From Paucilactobacillus vaccinostercus DSM 20634 (GTDB lineage: Bacteria; Bacillota; Bacilli; Lactobacillales; Lactobacillaceae), in the NCBI RefSeq assembly GCF_001436295.1, contig NZ_AYYY01000070.1:1-58226 (forward strand): a stretch of DNA of 58,226 nucleotides, in the 5' to 3' direction. The position numbers were made by a program, and so were the translations under genes. Each line of letters starts with the position of its first letter. Position 1 is the stretch's first letter. Shown here one piece after another: positions 1-6,869 of this stretch. Under the pieces are notes generated by a model, which was not told the DNA's origin, did not search any database, and saw only the letters and a program-made list of their open reading frames with translations.

Positions 1-62
1 TGATTCTATCGCACTGAAGTGCGTAATTATAGCCGGTCTGTTATTACGTGCTTACCGTCAAA

Positions 63-109
63 CATCCCCTCGTTCACTTTTCTTTGTGAATTGAGGGGGT
101 GTATTTATT
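63..109 (+). terminator. Rho-independent terminator of a gene left of the window
   Basis: A 15-base arm at 63-77 pairs with 86-101 (core CCCCTC with GAGGGG), followed by the T-rich run TATTTATT. Two smaller hairpins lie just upstream at about 10-22 and 20-53. It most likely ends a plus-strand transcript that enters from outside the window. No complete gene is visible in 1-62. Confidence 0.6.
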
Positions 110-114
110 GGTAC

Positions 115-394
115 CCAAAAAGGCCACCAGTCTTTAACACTGGTGACCTTTTACGGAAGAACTGAGCGACTTTGCATCACTAACTGGTACTCTCCCACAA
201 AGTTACTATTGATCATTTCTAGCGCACGCTGGTAACTACATCATCCATTATTTATTCGATATTAAGAGTCACACTTACGCTGCTTCTCGCCTACTCTGAT
301 TCAACGTCCAGAAACGGGTCTCGGACAAAGTATCAATCCTCGATGACTGATCTTTTTTCACGGCGTCCAAGAACTTAAATTGTTCTTCCTCGCC
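115..394 (-). ncRNA. Candidate structured non-coding RNA with own promoter and terminator
   Basis: About 280 nt of non-protein sequence runs from a good promoter to a strong terminator. The 5' end forms a hairpin (GGCG/CGCC at 391-394 and 362-365, AAGAAC/GTTCTT at 382-387 and 369-374, purine internal loop). The same 5' strand can instead pair with GTTCTTCC near the 3' end (155-162 with 382-389), so two structures are mutually exclusive. Further stems are visible at 306-326, 265-297, 202-236 and 170-202. It lacks the T-box consensus, the RNase P core, tmRNA ends and the SRP motif, so I cannot name it. It lies 48 bases downstream of the alsD stop with no terminator between them, so alsD read-through could also supply it. 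A 31-codon TTG-initiated reading frame exists inside but has only a weak ribosome site. Confidence 0.55.
117..152 (-). terminator. Terminator of the RNA candidate (and possibly alsD)
   Basis: Arms 118-130 and 140-152 form a 13-bp stem with one mismatch around a 9-base loop. On the minus strand it is followed by a U run. It is the first terminator downstream of alsD and of the RNA promoter. Confidence 0.8.
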
Positions 395-398
395 TATT

Positions 399-427
399 AT
401 ATTAGCACATAATGTAAACGGTTACAA
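399..427 (-). promoter_or_regulatory. Sigma-A promoter of the RNA candidate
   Basis: Minus strand reads TTGTAA (422-427), a 17-base spacer, then TAATAT (399-404) preceded by an extended -10 TG. The predicted start is at about 394, exactly where the 5' hairpin begins. Confidence 0.7.
413..426. promoter_or_regulatory. cre site (CcpA operator) over the RNA promoter
   Basis: TGTAAACGGTTACA fits the catabolite-responsive element consensus TGWAANCGNTNWCA at every position. It covers the spacer and -35 of the RNA promoter, a position expected for repression by CcpA during growth on preferred sugars. It lies downstream of the alsD stop, so it is more likely to act on the RNA than on alsD. Confidence 0.7.
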
Positions 428-441
428 CGTTTTTATTCGAC

Positions 442-1164
442 TTAATGTTCTGCTTCGTTAATCTCATCGCCAACCTGCTGCAGATTCATTTGGGCATCCC
501 GGAATGGTGTGTTATTAACCGGTAAATGTTGATTCAAGTTTTCCAATACCTGCACACTCACGTCTCCAGATGCTAATTGGAAGTCCAGGATATGTCCCCC
601 AAAATCACGCGCATCATTAATAAAATGCCAATGAATTCCACCAACTGCGGCGCCTAAGAAAAGATATGGCATAAAATAGCCCACAATCGTTCCATGCACC
701 TGATCCTGTTCGAACTCAGGTTGCACTTTAGTGGCAACGGTTAGTTTAGGATATGGTTTTTCTTGCCGTGGCACTACCCGCGTATGCATATGAGAGAACG
801 TTCCAGTAATTTTGATGGCGTAAAAAACATTAAACATATTGTGATCCTTAATCAGCCGTTCTTGCAATTGACGATCGTTCATATTTTCAATGTGTGTTTG
901 CTCCGCATCAACATCGTCATAGTGCACTGATGCAAACGGAATTTTAGTGTCTGGTGTCATTTCAACAACTTCACCAGACTCCCTCACTTGGTACGCCTTA
1001 CCGTCGACGATCACGAGTTCACCATCAAGACTATCCGCCGTTCCTATCCCGCTATCGCCATGCGTCAATAACTCTGAAAGCGGCATTGTTCCTTCGAATA
1101 AGCCCGCCACGAGCATTGCTAATGTGCCATGTTGATATACTGTGGTTAAGTCCTTCACTATCAT
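442..1164 (-). CDS. alsD: Alpha-acetolactate decarboxylase
   Basis: Converts alpha-acetolactate to acetoin and CO2, which diverts pyruvate to a neutral product and limits acidification and branched-chain precursor excess. The protein is about 240 residues, the usual family length. The zinc site is visible near the C-terminus as HWHFINDARDFGGH, with the histidine pair and downstream histidine expected for the family. I place the start at the ATG at 1164 because GGAG lies just upstream; an in-frame ATG at 1179 would give five more residues but has no ribosome site of its own. It is transcribed alone, divergent from an OhrR-type regulator. An acetolactate synthase gene is not present in the window. 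The acetoin reductase at 19.0-19.8 kb would act next in the pathway. Confidence 0.95.
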   Translation of the reverse strand: MIVKDLTTVYQHGTLAMLVAGLFEGTMPLSELLTHGDSGIGTADSLDGELVIVDGKAYQVRESGEVVEMTPDTKIPFASVHYDDVDAEQTHIENMNDRQLQERLIKDHNMFNVFYAIKITGTFSHMHTRVVPRQEKPYPKLTVATKVQPEFEQDQVHGTIVGYFMPYLFLGAAVGGIHWHFINDARDFGGHILDFQLASGDVSVQVLENLNQHLPVNNTPFRDAQMNLQQVGDEINEAEH

Positions 1165-1193
1165 TATCTCCATTCCCATAAATCAATATTTCT

Positions 1194-1223
1194 ATTATAC
1201 GCAATGTTCAAACTAAATTTCAA
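1194..1223 (-). promoter_or_regulatory. alsD promoter
   Basis: Minus strand has TTGAAA (1218-1223), an 18-base spacer and a perfect TATAAT (1194-1199), about 30 bases upstream of the alsD start. A TTGTGAAAT element lies just upstream at 1239-1247. Confidence 0.65.
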
Positions 1224-1330
1224 ACGCATATTTGCACTTGTGAAATAAATTCAAAATCACAATTGCCGACTTACCAACGATTGCTACTATAATCGCGATC
1301 AAGTCTCTGTAAAAAAATAATTCCTGCACA

Positions 1331-1345
1331 TTGTGAAATTCACAA
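1331..1345. promoter_or_regulatory. Inverted repeat TTGTGAA-A-TTCACAA
   Basis: A perfect 7-1-7 inverted repeat in the alsD/marR intergenic region. Its half-site equals that of Rex-type redox operators, but the spacing is shorter than the classical site, so the regulator is uncertain. The same half-site recurs at 1239-1247. Confidence 0.5.
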
Positions 1346-1369
1346 GGTGGCTGCTTCTGCATCTCAATC

Positions 1370-1394
1370 AATTTGTTTGTTAAACAAACAAATT
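1370..1394. promoter_or_regulatory. 25-bp perfect palindromic operator over regulator promoter
   Basis: A perfect palindrome centred on A1382 (half-site AATTTGTTTGTT). It overlaps a -35 TTGTTA (1377-1382), which is spaced 17 bases from TAGAAT (1400-1405). This placement suggests autorepression by the OhrR-like protein encoded immediately downstream, and possibly control of alsD. Confidence 0.7.
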
Positions 1395-1434
1395 TAGGTT
1401 AGAATTGCAGTATAAGTTGGAGGAGGAAGTACTA

Positions 1435-1893
1435 ATGACCCTAAATTTGAATGAACCTACTAGATTAAATCAACAGATGTGTTTTGCTCTGTATGAGGCT
1501 AACAAGAAGTTTAATCGCTTCTACGCCGAAATCCTAGATCCGTTCAACCTCACCTATCCACAATATCTTGTGCTATTAAATCTCTGGGAAGCCAATTGTG
1601 AAATCACTATGCGCGACCTCGGACGCCAACTGGCGTTAGACAGTGGCACGCTGACCCCCCTTCTCCGACGCCTTGAACAACGTGGATGGGTGACGCGTCA
1701 TAAAGATCCTGACGATGAACGTCACGTTTTGGTTGCACTTACCCCAAAGGCCGAACAAAGTCAGGGGATTATTTTAAACAAAGTTAATTCCTATCTCAAT
1801 CACTTAAACATGAAAAAGTCTGAATATCTTCAACGACTACACGAAATTAATGATATTTCACAACGATTAGATCAAATCCTGAGTGAAATCTAA
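1435..1893 (+). CDS. OhrR/MarR-family transcriptional regulator
   Basis: A MarR-type winged-helix dimeric repressor of about 152 residues. The N-terminal QMCFALYEANKKF and the following YPQYLVLLNLWE match the one-cysteine OhrR subgroup, in which the cysteine near residue 15 senses organic hydroperoxides. The winged helix follows (MRDLGRQLALDSGTLTPLLRR) with the DPDDERHV wing. The start at 1435 follows GGAGGAGG; an upstream in-frame ATG at 1405 overlaps the -10 and is unlikely. No ohr peroxidase gene is adjacent. Its likely targets are its own promoter through the palindrome at 1370-1394 and perhaps divergent alsD. The oxidant-sensing role is inferred from the conserved cysteine. Confidence 0.85.
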   Translation: MTLNLNEPTRLNQQMCFALYEANKKFNRFYAEILDPFNLTYPQYLVLLNLWEANCEITMRDLGRQLALDSGTLTPLLRRLEQRGWVTRHKDPDDERHVLVALTPKAEQSQGIILNKVNSYLNHLNMKKSEYLQRLHEINDISQRLDQILSEI

Positions 1894-1920
1894 AAGCGAT
1901 GGCTGCCGCCACCGCTTTTT
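1892..1920. terminator. Bidirectional terminator between marR and CPBP gene
   Basis: AAAAGCG...CGCTTTT stem with inner TGGC/GCCA pairs lies between convergent genes, with T runs on both strands. Confidence 0.8.
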
Positions 1921-2662
1921 AACGCATTAAAATCATAATCATCTGACTAATTGCAATTAAGTTATTCAAACCATGCAACGCAATCGACAGTTTCAACTGT
2001 CCCGTCTTCTGATACAAGAAAGCCAGCACCATGCCCATATAAAAATAAATTAAAAAGCTAATAACGGTGGTGCTCATGTGGCCGATTGAAAAGACAAAAC
2101 CTGATAAAATTAGTTTCGGCCAAAATTGGTTGGGCTTAAAAAACAAATTCGTTAAAACACCACGAAAGATTAATTCCTCTGCGATTGGCGTCAAAAGGAC
2201 TGTTGACAGACCAAACACGACCATCACCATCATATTATTAGCCATTATTTTTGAGACTTCATTATTGTTGGCCGTTTGTGTCTGGTGATAAAGCATGATG
2301 TTCAGGGTTCCTAACACTATCTGCCCCGCATAAATTGCGACATACCCCCAGATTACATAACCAATTGACTTTCCGGTACTCAGCGATCGCTTAACTGTCC
2401 GATTATTTTGCTGCCATATTTTTTTAGCCCACAGGATAATACCGACGAAAATGAGGATAAAGCAACCAATTGTCACAATTGCGGTTCCATACAATCGCGG
2501 CTGATGTTTTAAAATAACCATTGCTTCCGGTGGTAGCTGAATTAGAATAAATAACAACGCAATCATGCCCATGCGTTTAATCAGACTTAGTAACCATCCT
2601 AAAAAGTGTCCGACCGTTGGATGTTGGCGATATAAATCCCAGTCGTCTGTCGGTTGCCCCAT
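1919..2662 (-). CDS. CPBP family intramembrane metalloprotease
   Basis: A polytopic membrane protein of 247 residues with about seven hydrophobic segments. It carries the CPBP (Abi/CAAX-like) signature: EELIFRG at roughly residue 163, FSIGHM at roughly 193, and HGLNN near the C-terminus, supplying the glutamates and histidines of the active site. In lactobacilli such proteins are often linked to bacteriocin immunity or membrane-protein turnover, but no bacteriocin gene is nearby, so the substrate is unknown. It is the second gene of a two-gene operon: its start lies two bases after the stop of the small membrane protein. The ribosome site GAGGA lies within the end of that gene, which implies coupling. 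Confidence 0.85.
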   Translation of the reverse strand: MGQPTDDWDLYRQHPTVGHFLGWLLSLIKRMGMIALLFILIQLPPEAMVILKHQPRLYGTAIVTIGCFILIFVGIILWAKKIWQQNNRTVKRSLSTGKSIGYVIWGYVAIYAGQIVLGTLNIMLYHQTQTANNNEVSKIMANNMMVMVVFGLSTVLLTPIAEELIFRGVLTNLFFKPNQFWPKLILSGFVFSIGHMSTTVISFLIYFYMGMVLAFLYQKTGQLKLSIALHGLNNLIAISQMIMILMR

Positions 2663-2664
2663 TG

Positions 2665-2871
2665 TTAATCCTCGTCTTCCTTATTTTTATATTTATTTAA
2701 TTGTACAATCGTCATGATTGCTGTGGTGGCTAACGTCGCCAATACAAAGCCAATAATCCAAATTGCAATCAATGCGCCACCCGTAACAATTTTTGCCATC
2801 GTTAGCCATACAATAATGGCAAACGTCAAAATCGGCACCATCAATACAAGGGCAATTAATGATTTATTCAT
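2665..2871 (-). CDS. Small two-helix membrane protein
   Basis: A 68-residue protein with two predicted membrane helices (about 5-25 and 33-55) and a charged C-terminal tail KNKEDED. The start follows AAGGAG at normal spacing. It precedes the CPBP protease in the same operon with a two-base gap, so it may be a partner or substrate. I do not recognise a named family. Confidence 0.7.
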   Translation of the reverse strand: MNKSLIALVLMVPILTFAIIVWLTMAKIVTGGALIAIWIIGFVLATLATTAIMTIVQLNKYKNKEDED

Positions 2872-2908
2872 TGTGTTCTCCTTCTTAAATTCTACCTAAG
2901 CAGTATAC

Positions 2909-2950
2909 CACAATCGCTAAAATTCAGCGGTTGTGGTTTATTTTTTTAAT
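2909..2950 (+). terminator. Plus-strand terminator-like hairpin upstream of padR
   Basis: CCACAATCGCT pairs with AGCGGTTGTGG and is followed by a T-rich run. No plus-strand gene ends here. It may block antisense transcription across the 1.9-2.9 kb operon from entering the padR operon, or it may be part of the divergent promoter region. Confidence 0.5.
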
Positions 2951-2962
2951 TTTATTAAATAA

Positions 2963-2991
2963 TTGACATCGTTTGTTTAACTTGGTATATT
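2963..2991 (+). promoter_or_regulatory. Promoter of the padR operon with AT-rich dyad
   Basis: TTGACA (2963-2968), 17-base spacer, TATATT (2986-2991). A dyad TATATT-G-AATATA follows at about 3010 in the leader, a possible PadR operator. Confidence 0.7.
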
Positions 2992-3041
2992 TACATTGCA
3001 TCCAATACTATATTGAATATAATATGACAGGGGAAATAATT

Positions 3042-3362
3042 ATGGCAATTTCAATCACAACAGAACTGCTTGATGGATGCGTGCTTGCTCTCCTCACTCA
3101 CGAAGATTACTACGGATATGCACTCACACAACAGGTTCAGGAATTTACTCCTGTTTCGGAATCGACCATGTATCCTGTTCTTCGCCGGTTGAAAAAGGAA
3201 AATTGGGTAATCACTTACGATCAACCCTTTCAAGGACGCAATCGTCGTTACTATCAAATTACCGCTACTGGCCGACAGCGATTACAAGAAATTCAATTAG
3301 ACTGGCAAAACTACCAGTCCACCATTAATCGTATCTTGGGAGGAACTGATGATGGAAAATAA
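3042..3362 (+). CDS. PadR family transcriptional regulator
   Basis: A 106-residue PadR-type winged helix protein. GYALTQQV, STMYPVLRRLKKENWV and GRNRRYYQIT are the recognition and wing segments of this family. The start at 3042 follows AGGGGA; the longer in-frame start at 2973 lies between the -35 and -10 and is impossible for this promoter. It heads a three-gene operon with a DUF1700 and a DUF4097 protein, overlapping the next gene by 14 bases. This trio is widespread in Firmicutes, where PadR represses its own operon in response to envelope stress; that role is inferred here. Confidence 0.9.
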   Translation: MAISITTELLDGCVLALLTHEDYYGYALTQQVQEFTPVSESTMYPVLRRLKKENWVITYDQPFQGRNRRYYQITATGRQRLQEIQLDWQNYQSTINRILGGTDDGK

Positions 3363-3984
3363 CTCATACATTCATAAATTAACACGTCAATTGTCTCAAT
3401 TAAGCGACAGCGAACGTGATGATGTCATTGACTTCTACAGTGAATACATCATGGACGCTAACTTAACAACCGAAGACGAAATTGTGCAAAAGCTCGGTAC
3501 ACCAAAACAACTGGCTCGTAAAATCCTTGCTGATTACTCGATTCGCGCCATTGATGCAGAAGACCAGCAAACACCGAACCAAAAATCTGAGCCGCGATCA
3601 AAACGTAACATTCGTATGATTTGGCTCGTCATCCTGGCTTTAATGGCCAGTCCAATTGCAATCCCACTATTATTAGCATTAATCGCCGTTCTCTTCGCCT
3701 TTATGGTGGCCATTGCAGGTGTCATTATTGGAACCATCGTTGGGGTGATTGCCATTGCGGTTGCTGGAATTGCCTGCATTATTGGTGGTCTGCTGATTTC
3801 ACCAACCTCTATCGCAACCTGTGTATTCTTCATTGGCATCGGACTGTCAGCCATTGGTATTATGCTGGTCGTCGCACCGTTAGGATACTTGATTATCAAA
3901 GTACTTCTTGAAATGGCCGCCAACTTTACTCGGTGGTTATACCAACGATTCAGTAAGCCACGTCAGCAACCAAAGGAGGACTAA
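3349..3984 (+). CDS. DUF1700 (HAAS domain) membrane protein
   Basis: 211 residues. The N-terminal 65 or so residues match the HAAS/DUF1700 helical domain (LSDSERDDVIDFYSEYIMDA, KLGTPKQLARKIL). They are followed by a long hydrophobic stretch with about four membrane helices (95-190) and a basic cytoplasmic tail. Two adjacent ATGs at 3349 and 3352 follow GGGAGGA. It overlaps the PadR gene and is coupled by ATG/stop overlap to the next gene. It probably works with the DUF4097 protein at the membrane; molecular function is unknown. Confidence 0.85.
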   Translation: MMENNSYIHKLTRQLSQLSDSERDDVIDFYSEYIMDANLTTEDEIVQKLGTPKQLARKILADYSIRAIDAEDQQTPNQKSEPRSKRNIRMIWLVILALMASPIAIPLLLALIAVLFAFMVAIAGVIIGTIVGVIAIAVAGIACIIGGLLISPTSIATCVFFIGIGLSAIGIMLVVAPLGYLIIKVLLEMAANFTRWLYQRFSKPRQQPKED

Positions 3985-4862
3985 TGATGACCAAAAAACT
4001 ATTAATCACCGGTGTCGTTTTAACCATTATTGGTGCAATTGCTGCGTTTGTTGGCTTTTCAATGGGCGCTTCAACCAACTTAGTTTGGCATAACGGTGTA
4101 AAAATCGCACGCCAATCAAGTCAAACGTACCACATCAAACATCTTAGCCAAGTGAAACATTTCAATTTTGATACTTCCGGATATAACGTTGAGTTTAAAA
4201 CTGGCACTACCGCCAGCGTTAAAGTTACAGGCTCTAATCTCGTTAACCCCAAAGTAACTCAAAAAAATGGGACCGTGACAATCGACAGTAAAACCCTAGA
4301 TGCCCCTGGAATGTGGTTGTCAGGCACTCAAGATGCCCTCATTATTATTACCTTACCAGCTAACACAAAACTTGATTCCCTTAGCGGTACCATTGATGAT
4401 GGTAACTTAGATACCCAAGCTGGCTTCACACTGCAGACCCTTGATCTTCAGCTTGCCAATGGAAACGCAGATATCCATGGAATGACCATTACCAATTCCG
4501 GCCGGCTTTCAGTGAATAATGGCCATCTCAATTTATACGGTGTCACCTTCAATAACGCGACCGTTTCACAGCAGAATGGCAAACTAGATGTTGAAAGCAG
4601 CACGTTAACTGGTGGAAACTACTCCGCCAAAAACGGCAATCAAGAATTTGATAACACAACTTTCAACCAGTCGGTAAATATTCATAATCAAAATGGCAAA
4701 GTCGAGCTTGAATCACCAACGACGCAAGGCTACCAGCTAACAACCCAAAATGGTCATATAGAACTCTTTGACCATGACGCAACAAATCAGTTAAATCAAA
4801 ATGAATCAGCCACCAACAAAGTCATCATCTCAACCCAGAATGGTTCAATTGAAATCGACTAA
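3984..4862 (+). CDS. DUF4097 family surface protein (LiaG-like)
   Basis: 292 residues with an N-terminal membrane anchor (about 5-27) and a large repetitive extracellular beta region typical of DUF4097. Repeats of the form xxNGxxxL/I recur (for example QNGKLDVES, QNGKVELES, QNGHIELFD, QNGSIEID), consistent with a right-handed beta-helix. The start overlaps the stop of the DUF1700 gene. Third gene of the PadR operon, followed by a strong terminator. It is likely exposed on the cell surface; no enzymatic residues are recognised. Confidence 0.85.
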   Translation: MMTKKLLITGVVLTIIGAIAAFVGFSMGASTNLVWHNGVKIARQSSQTYHIKHLSQVKHFNFDTSGYNVEFKTGTTASVKVTGSNLVNPKVTQKNGTVTIDSKTLDAPGMWLSGTQDALIIITLPANTKLDSLSGTIDDGNLDTQAGFTLQTLDLQLANGNADIHGMTITNSGRLSVNNGHLNLYGVTFNNATVSQQNGKLDVESSTLTGGNYSAKNGNQEFDNTTFNQSVNIHNQNGKVELESPTTQGYQLTTQNGHIELFDHDATNQLNQNESATNKVIISTQNGSIEID

Positions 4863-4874
4863 TTTTCGCCAAAA

Positions 4875-4909
4875 AGGATTGAAACTCAGTTAATTTGAGT
4901 TTCAATCCT
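4875..4909. terminator. Bidirectional terminator
   Basis: A 14-bp near-perfect stem (AGGATTGAAACTCA with its complement) lies between the convergent DUF4097 gene and the following minus-strand gene, with T runs on each side. Confidence 0.9.
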
Positions 4910-4916
4910 CTTTATT

Positions 4917-5510
4917 TCACCGAAAAACACGATCTAAAATCGCCTGACACATATGTGCTTGCGATCCTTTAATTCGAATATAGTCAACTTCCGCCCATAA
5001 AATTTCATATTCCCACAATGAGCTGAGATCTTCAAATTTGAGATAATGCATGATTAGTTTAATTGGTGTCAGTTCATGAATATACCCTTCAAAGTCATCG
5101 CGATCCTTATACTGTCGTGTGCCAATCACGAGGGGTTCCTTCGTCTCGACGCATTCTTGCAAAATGGTGGCCAAAATGCCATCAGTTTTAAAATCCGTTT
5201 GCTGCAAATAATCCGTCACATGCCACAGATCATAAAAGCCATTTTGACGGGCCACGTCTTGTTTAATTTGCACCGTCGTTAAATAGTCTGTATCACGGGC
5301 TACCCGGTGAATACTACTTAATCGAATGGCGGTGAGCCCATTAATTTTGCCTTCCATATCAATGCCAATCGTCAATACAAAAACGCCATCCATCCCCACG
5401 ACGTAACCAACAGAAAATGTGCCATCACCATCAAAGTTGTAAATTGTAATTAATTCCTGCTTCTGCTGCGCCAACACCAGTTCTTGCTTAATTTCATCTA
5501 CGTTTTCCAT
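4917..5510 (-). CDS. Conserved-looking hypothetical protein, 197 aa
   Basis: I do not recognise this protein. It is soluble, acidic, without a signal peptide, and has alternating beta-rich segments (FSVGYVVGMDGVFVLTIGID; ITIYNFDGDGTF) followed by mixed helix and strand. The pattern could suggest an Sm-like or SH3-like N-terminal barrel, but this is only a guess. The start follows AAGGA. It stands alone between a terminator and mscL. Codon use and length support a real gene. Confidence 0.7.
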   Translation of the reverse strand: MENVDEIKQELVLAQQKQELITIYNFDGDGTFSVGYVVGMDGVFVLTIGIDMEGKINGLTAIRLSSIHRVARDTDYLTTVQIKQDVARQNGFYDLWHVTDYLQQTDFKTDGILATILQECVETKEPLVIGTRQYKDRDDFEGYIHELTPIKLIMHYLKFEDLSSLWEYEILWAEVDYIRIKGSQAHMCQAILDRVFR

Positions 5511-5634
5511 TACCGCCAGTCCTTATCACTCAATATATTACCTCCCATACTACTATATAAAACGGTCTATGACTAACTTTCATCAATCGGATTATGTTAT
5601 ATTTTAGATAAACAATTTTGGAGGGAATTAATCT

Positions 5635-6024
5635 ATGCTTAAAGAATTCAAAGAATTTATTCTTCGGGGTAACGTAATGGATCTGGCCGTTGGGGTTATT
5701 ATTGGATCTGCCTTTACGGCCATCGTTAAATCACTGACTGACAACTTGATTAGTCCGTTATTGGGACTGTTTCTTGGCAAAATCGACTTTTCGAACGTGG
5801 TCTGGACTATTGGAAGTGCTCAATTTAAAGTTGGCCTTTTCCTCAATTCCATTATCAACTTCCTCATCGTTGCATTTGTGATTTTTCTCATGGTCAAGCT
5901 TATTAATCGTTTTTTCCACACGGAAAAGAAGGAAGAAGAACCCGTTGTGCCATCTAATGAGGAAACCTACCTAAAAGAAATTCGTGACCTCCTATCGGAA
6001 CAATCTCAAGATGATAAAAAATAA
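5635..6024 (+). CDS. mscL: Large-conductance mechanosensitive channel
   Basis: A 129-residue membrane protein that forms the homopentameric emergency release channel opened by membrane tension on osmotic downshock. The family signature is present at the N-terminus ([21 protein letters not shown]), with TM1 at about 15-40, TM2 at about 68-90 and a C-terminal amphipathic helix ([11 protein letters not shown]). The start follows GGAGGG. A TATATT -10 with extended TG lies about 40 bases upstream. Monocistronic. Confidence 0.97.
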   Translation: MLKEFKEFILRGNVMDLAVGVIIGSAFTAIVKSLTDNLISPLLGLFLGKIDFSNVVWTIGSAQFKVGLFLNSIINFLIVAFVIFLMVKLINRFFHTEKKEEEPVVPSNEETYLKEIRDLLSEQSQDDKK

Positions 6025-6180
6025 TAATTTTATATAATGCTTAATTCGATATAAAAATGCGTCACCATAGGGATCGATGCTCCATTTTCTTTTTTAATAA
6101 CCAATAGTAGTATATAAATTTAATCAGAATTGTAGTAACATGTATGCATTGCGTAAAAATTTGTGTAAAGAGGGGCCACT

Positions 6181-6834
6181 ATGGTGATAATTACAGCAGG
6201 AATGATTGGTGTTGGTAAAACAACTTTAACTGGCAAGATTGCCGATCATTTAGGAACTCAAGCCTTTTTCGAGCCAGTCGGTGAAAACCCAGTGCTACCA
6301 TTGTATTATAAGGATCCCAAGCAGTACGGATTCCTATTACAAATCTACTTCTTAAATAAGCGTTTCTCCATGATCAAAAAAGCACTTTCTGATGATAATA
6401 ACGTTTTGGATCGTTCAATCTATGAAGACGCCCTATTTACTAAGGAAAACAATGCCGAGGGAAACATCAGCGATACAGAATTGGGTGTTTATTTAACACT
6501 GCTTGACAACATGATGAACGATTTGAAACAACTACCTAAGAAAGCACCAGACTTGCTCGTATATGCCGAAACTGACTTCAATACAATTTTGTATCGAATT
6601 AAAAAACGTGGCCGTGACTATGAACAATTTGATAATAACCCTGAACTAGAAAGTTATTACTACAAAATGTGGACTGCTTATCGTAAATGGTTTGATGAAT
6701 ACGATGTAAGTCCTAAAATCAAAGTGGATCTCCAAAAGTACGACTTGGAAAACCCACAAAACGTTCAATTAGTGCTCGATCAAATTGATCAAGCTCTGAC
6801 AGATATTCGTGAACCAAAACTAAAAGCACTTTAA
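6181..6834 (+). CDS. Deoxynucleoside kinase (dAdo/dGuo type)
   Basis: Phosphorylates deoxyribonucleosides for salvage into dNTPs. The P-loop GMIGVGKTT is at residues 7-15 and the DRSIYED motif at about 78, both hallmarks of the dCK/dGK kinase family. The C-terminal RGRDYEQFD segment supplies the lid arginines. Length (217 residues) fits the lactobacillar deoxyadenosine/deoxyguanosine kinases, which usually occur as a tandem pair; only one copy is here. Substrate preference cannot be read from sequence alone. The start follows GAGGGG. Confidence 0.92.
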   Translation: MVIITAGMIGVGKTTLTGKIADHLGTQAFFEPVGENPVLPLYYKDPKQYGFLLQIYFLNKRFSMIKKALSDDNNVLDRSIYEDALFTKENNAEGNISDTELGVYLTLLDNMMNDLKQLPKKAPDLLVYAETDFNTILYRIKKRGRDYEQFDNNPELESYYYKMWTAYRKWFDEYDVSPKIKVDLQKYDLENPQNVQLVLDQIDQALTDIREPKLKAL

Positions 6835-6840
6835 TTAATC

Positions 6841-6867
6841 AACCTCGTCAACTTTGACGGGGTTTTT
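6841..6867 (+). terminator. Terminator of the deoxynucleoside kinase gene
   Basis: CCTCGTCA pairs with TGACGGGG and is followed by TTTTT on the plus strand. Confidence 0.85.
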
Positions 6868-6869
6868 GA

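Noticed and set aside
2-95. Plus-strand open frame at the left edge ending inside a hairpin
   Set aside because: Its stop lies within the terminator stem and the start is outside the window, so coding status cannot be judged.
275-370. 31-codon TTG-initiated frame inside the RNA candidate
   Set aside because: Weak ribosome site for a TTG start, no recognisable protein, and the region is better explained by RNA structure.
115-394. T-box, RNase P, tmRNA or SRP identity for the left-edge RNA
   Set aside because: None of the diagnostic sequences (T-box GGTGGNACCGCG, GAAAGUCC core, tRNA-like 3' end, GGAAGCAGCA SRP loop as a full match) is present.
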